Source: Desulfovibrio sp.
Lineage (GTDB): Bacteria > Desulfobacterota > Desulfovibrionia > Desulfovibrionales > Desulfovibrionaceae
Assembly: GCA_031282465.1 (NCBI GenBank)
Contig: JAITDR010000144.1
Coordinates: forward strand, 1 to 7,248
Direction: 5' to 3'
DNA length: 7,248 bases
How positions within the stretch are numbered: position 1 is the first letter of the stretch; each line of letters opens with the position of its first letter. Below the pieces are notes generated by a model, which was given only the letters and a program-made list of their open reading frames with translations, was not told the DNA's origin and ran no database searches. Below, piece after piece: positions 5,870 to 7,248 of the stretch. Position numbers and translations under genes: made by a program.

Positions 5870-6790
5870 ATGAGCAGGGAACGCGTCTCCGCGGATATTC
5901 TCAAGGCCATGGATATGGCTGTCCTGCAACGGACGGCCTCGGGAGAATATCGCCTCCTCGACACTCCACCCGCTTTTTACGACGAACTGTTTCCGCCCGG
6001 TCCGGACGGCCCGTGCAATACGCCGTGGCATTACTCGGAAATGCTGCATTTTTTTTATGAATCCGCGGAAGAATTTTTCGCCTCCGGCGAAAGCGGCGTC
6101 ATTTCGTCCGGCAGTTGGGAAGAGGACGGCCTTTCCGGGCAGAATCAGGCCCTGACAGCGGAAGCCGTATGTTACGGGGACACGCAGGCCGTCACCGTGC
6201 GCCTGCTCACGGAAAGCTACGCCCGCCGGCGGGAAATGCTGCGCAAGGCCAGAACGGTGCTTCTGGAACGCGAAAAGATGCAGAGCGACATCACCCGCTA
6301 CAAGCAGAAAGCGAGCACCGACGGCCTGACCAGACTCCTGAACAGGGCCGCCTTCAGGGAACAACTGGAAGAAAAGGCGGCAAGCGCGCGCGAAACGGGT
6401 AAATCGCTCGCGCTGGTTATGATCGATGTGGACAATTTCAAGCGCATCAACGACACCTACGGTCATCAGGCGGGGGATCAGGTGCTTTGCGCTCTGGGCA
6501 ATCTTCTGCCCGCCAATCTGCGCCAGGAAGACCTCATCGGCCGCTACGGCGGGGAAGAATTTATCCTGGCCGTTCCCGGCGTGAGTGAAGAACAACTCCT
6601 GGCCGTCGCGGAAAAACTCAGAAAAAAAACTTCCGAGACCGTCGTTGATCCCGACCTGCCCATGTTCACCATCAGTGTGGGCTGCGCCCTGTACAGACAC
6701 GAGGAAGATATCGACGAATGCATACGCAGGGCCGACATGGCTCTGTATGCGGCAAAGCACGGCGGCAGGAACGCCGTCCGTATACTCTGA
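5870..6790 (+). CDS. Diguanylate cyclase (GGDEF) with an uncharacterised PAS-like N-terminal domain
   Basis: The 306-residue soluble protein joins two GTP to make cyclic di-GMP. The GGDEF domain spans about 147-306. It has DGLTRLLNR at 151-159, metal-binding Asp in MIDVDNFKRINDTYGH (184-199), signature GGEEF at 227-231 and the closing DMALYAAKHGGRN. The inhibitory-site RxxD (Arg218-Asp221, RQEDLIGRYGGEEF context) is intact, so the enzyme should be active and subject to product inhibition. Residues 5-115 form a small domain resembling PAS-type sensors (AVLQRTASGEYRLLDTPPAF, then SAEEFFASGESGVISSGSW); I cannot name its ligand. A helical linker at 115-148 joins the two, as is usual for signal transmission by dimerisation. 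No membrane segment is present. It begins 9 bases after the GTPase stop with little ribosome site of its own, so it is probably translationally coupled. That makes the GTPase or its OmpA neighbour the likely input for this enzyme (inference). Confidence 0.95.
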   Translation: MSRERVSADILKAMDMAVLQRTASGEYRLLDTPPAFYDELFPPGPDGPCNTPWHYSEMLHFFYESAEEFFASGESGVISSGSWEEDGLSGQNQALTAEAVCYGDTQAVTVRLLTESYARRREMLRKARTVLLEREKMQSDITRYKQKASTDGLTRLLNRAAFREQLEEKAASARETGKSLALVMIDVDNFKRINDTYGHQAGDQVLCALGNLLPANLRQEDLIGRYGGEEFILAVPGVSEEQLLAVAEKLRKKTSETVVDPDLPMFTISVGCALYRHEEDIDECIRRADMALYAAKHGGRNAVRIL

Positions 6791-6797
6791 CCGGACG

Positions 6798-7248
6798 ATG
6801 CCTCCGTCCGCCGCGAAAAACGCCCGTATAGCCGTTCTTCTGCCGCGTTTTTCCCTGTACGGGGGCGCGGAGCAGTTCGGGTACCGTCTGGCGGAAGGTC
6901 TGGCGAGCCGCGGACACAGCGTGGACTTCATCTGTTCCCGGCAGGAAGCGCCTGCGCCGCCGGGGGTGCGGGTCATCAGCACCGGGCGTCTGCCTGGTGC
7001 CCGCCTGTTCAAGATGCTTTGCTTCCTGATTCGGGCCGAACGGTTGCGCGCGCAAGGCGCTTACGATCTTACCGTCGGCCTCGGCAAAAGCCTGCGCCAG
7101 GACCTGATCCGCATGGGCGGAAGCCCGCAGAAAATTTTCCGCAAACAATCGGAACAAGCCGTCCCCCCCGGTTACCGGCGCGTGCTGAAATCCATCCGCC
7201 GCCGGCTGTCGCCGTCCAACCTGCTGACCCTGTTCCTGGAACGGCGCG
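6798..7248 (+). CDS. GT4-type glycosyltransferase, N-terminal part, resembling LPS core transferase WaaG; cut by right window edge
   Basis: 150 codons are visible and the frame is open to the last base. The protein starts MPPSAAKNARIAVLLPRFSL and has the glycine-rich acceptor-side loop YGGAEQFGYRLAEGLASRGH (about 21-40) typical of GT-B fold, GT4-family enzymes. Further on, YDLTVGLGKSLRQDLIRMGG (about 90-109) parallels the stretch in WaaG that begins VVGFNKMPGLDVYFAADG-like. The terminal LFLERR matches the position of the family's FER segment. WaaG adds the first glucose to the LPS outer core on the cytoplasmic face of the inner membrane; the exact sugar here is unknown. The catalytic ExxxxxxxE region lies beyond the window. 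The ATG at 6798 is 7 bases after the GGDEF stop, with only a weak GGA nearby. It may be the first gene of an LPS cluster that reads through from the signalling genes. Confidence 0.85.
   Translation, partial: MPPSAAKNARIAVLLPRFSLYGGAEQFGYRLAEGLASRGHSVDFICSRQEAPAPPGVRVISTGRLPGARLFKMLCFLIRAERLRAQGAYDLTVGLGKSLRQDLIRMGGSPQKIFRKQSEQAVPPGYRRVLKSIRRRLSPSNLLTLFLERR

Noticed and set aside
5261..7012. Minus-strand frame of 583 codons opposite the GTPase, cyclase and glycosyltransferase genes
   Set aside because: It spans three genes with well-defined motifs on the plus strand and has no family signature of its own.

Overview
The window is GC-rich and densely packed, and it looks like chromosome from a Gram-negative bacterium. 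The evidence is an OmpA-type peptidoglycan-binding domain, a WaaG-like LPS core glycosyltransferase, a GGDEF protein and a rubrerythrin-like protein. The style of the proteins resembles sulfate-reducing Desulfovibrionales (Desulfobacterota). That placement is an impression from the proteins, not the result of a search.

Layout. On the minus strand from about 1425 down to 1 lie fabD (malonyl-CoA:ACP transacylase) and, downstream of it, the first 103 codons of ychF (Obg-related ATPase/GTPase), which runs off the left edge. A divergent spacer (1426-1628) with a plausible fabD promoter separates them from a plus-strand gene for a small ferritin/rubrerythrin-like di-iron protein (1629-2081). A 209-bp gap rich in inverted repeats follows (2082-2290). 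Next come two overlapping plus-strand genes: a coiled-coil protein with four perfect-length 11-residue repeats (2291-3031) and a 686-residue single-span membrane protein (3015-5075) with a cytoplasmic-type N-terminal sensor-like region, a transmembrane helix, a BON-like domain and a C-terminal OmpA domain. A second structured gap (5076-5365) holds several strong hairpins and a credible sigma70-type promoter. It precedes a Ras/Rab-like small GTPase (5366-5860), a diguanylate cyclase with an uncharacterised PAS-like N-terminus (5870-6790) and the 5' part of a glycosyltransferase gene (6798-7248, cut by the right edge).

How the genes may work together. The left genes are housekeeping: fatty-acid synthesis, ribosome-associated ATPase, and iron or oxidative-stress protection. 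The stretch 2291-6790 looks like one signalling module. It combines a coiled-coil protein, an envelope-anchored OmpA protein with a region that resembles Longin/roadblock-type GTPase partners, a small GTPase whose catalytic glutamine is replaced by arginine, and a c-di-GMP-producing enzyme. My hypothesis is that the GTPase switch relays envelope or peptidoglycan status to c-di-GMP synthesis. This is inferred from domain content and gene order only. It is the most interesting part of the window.
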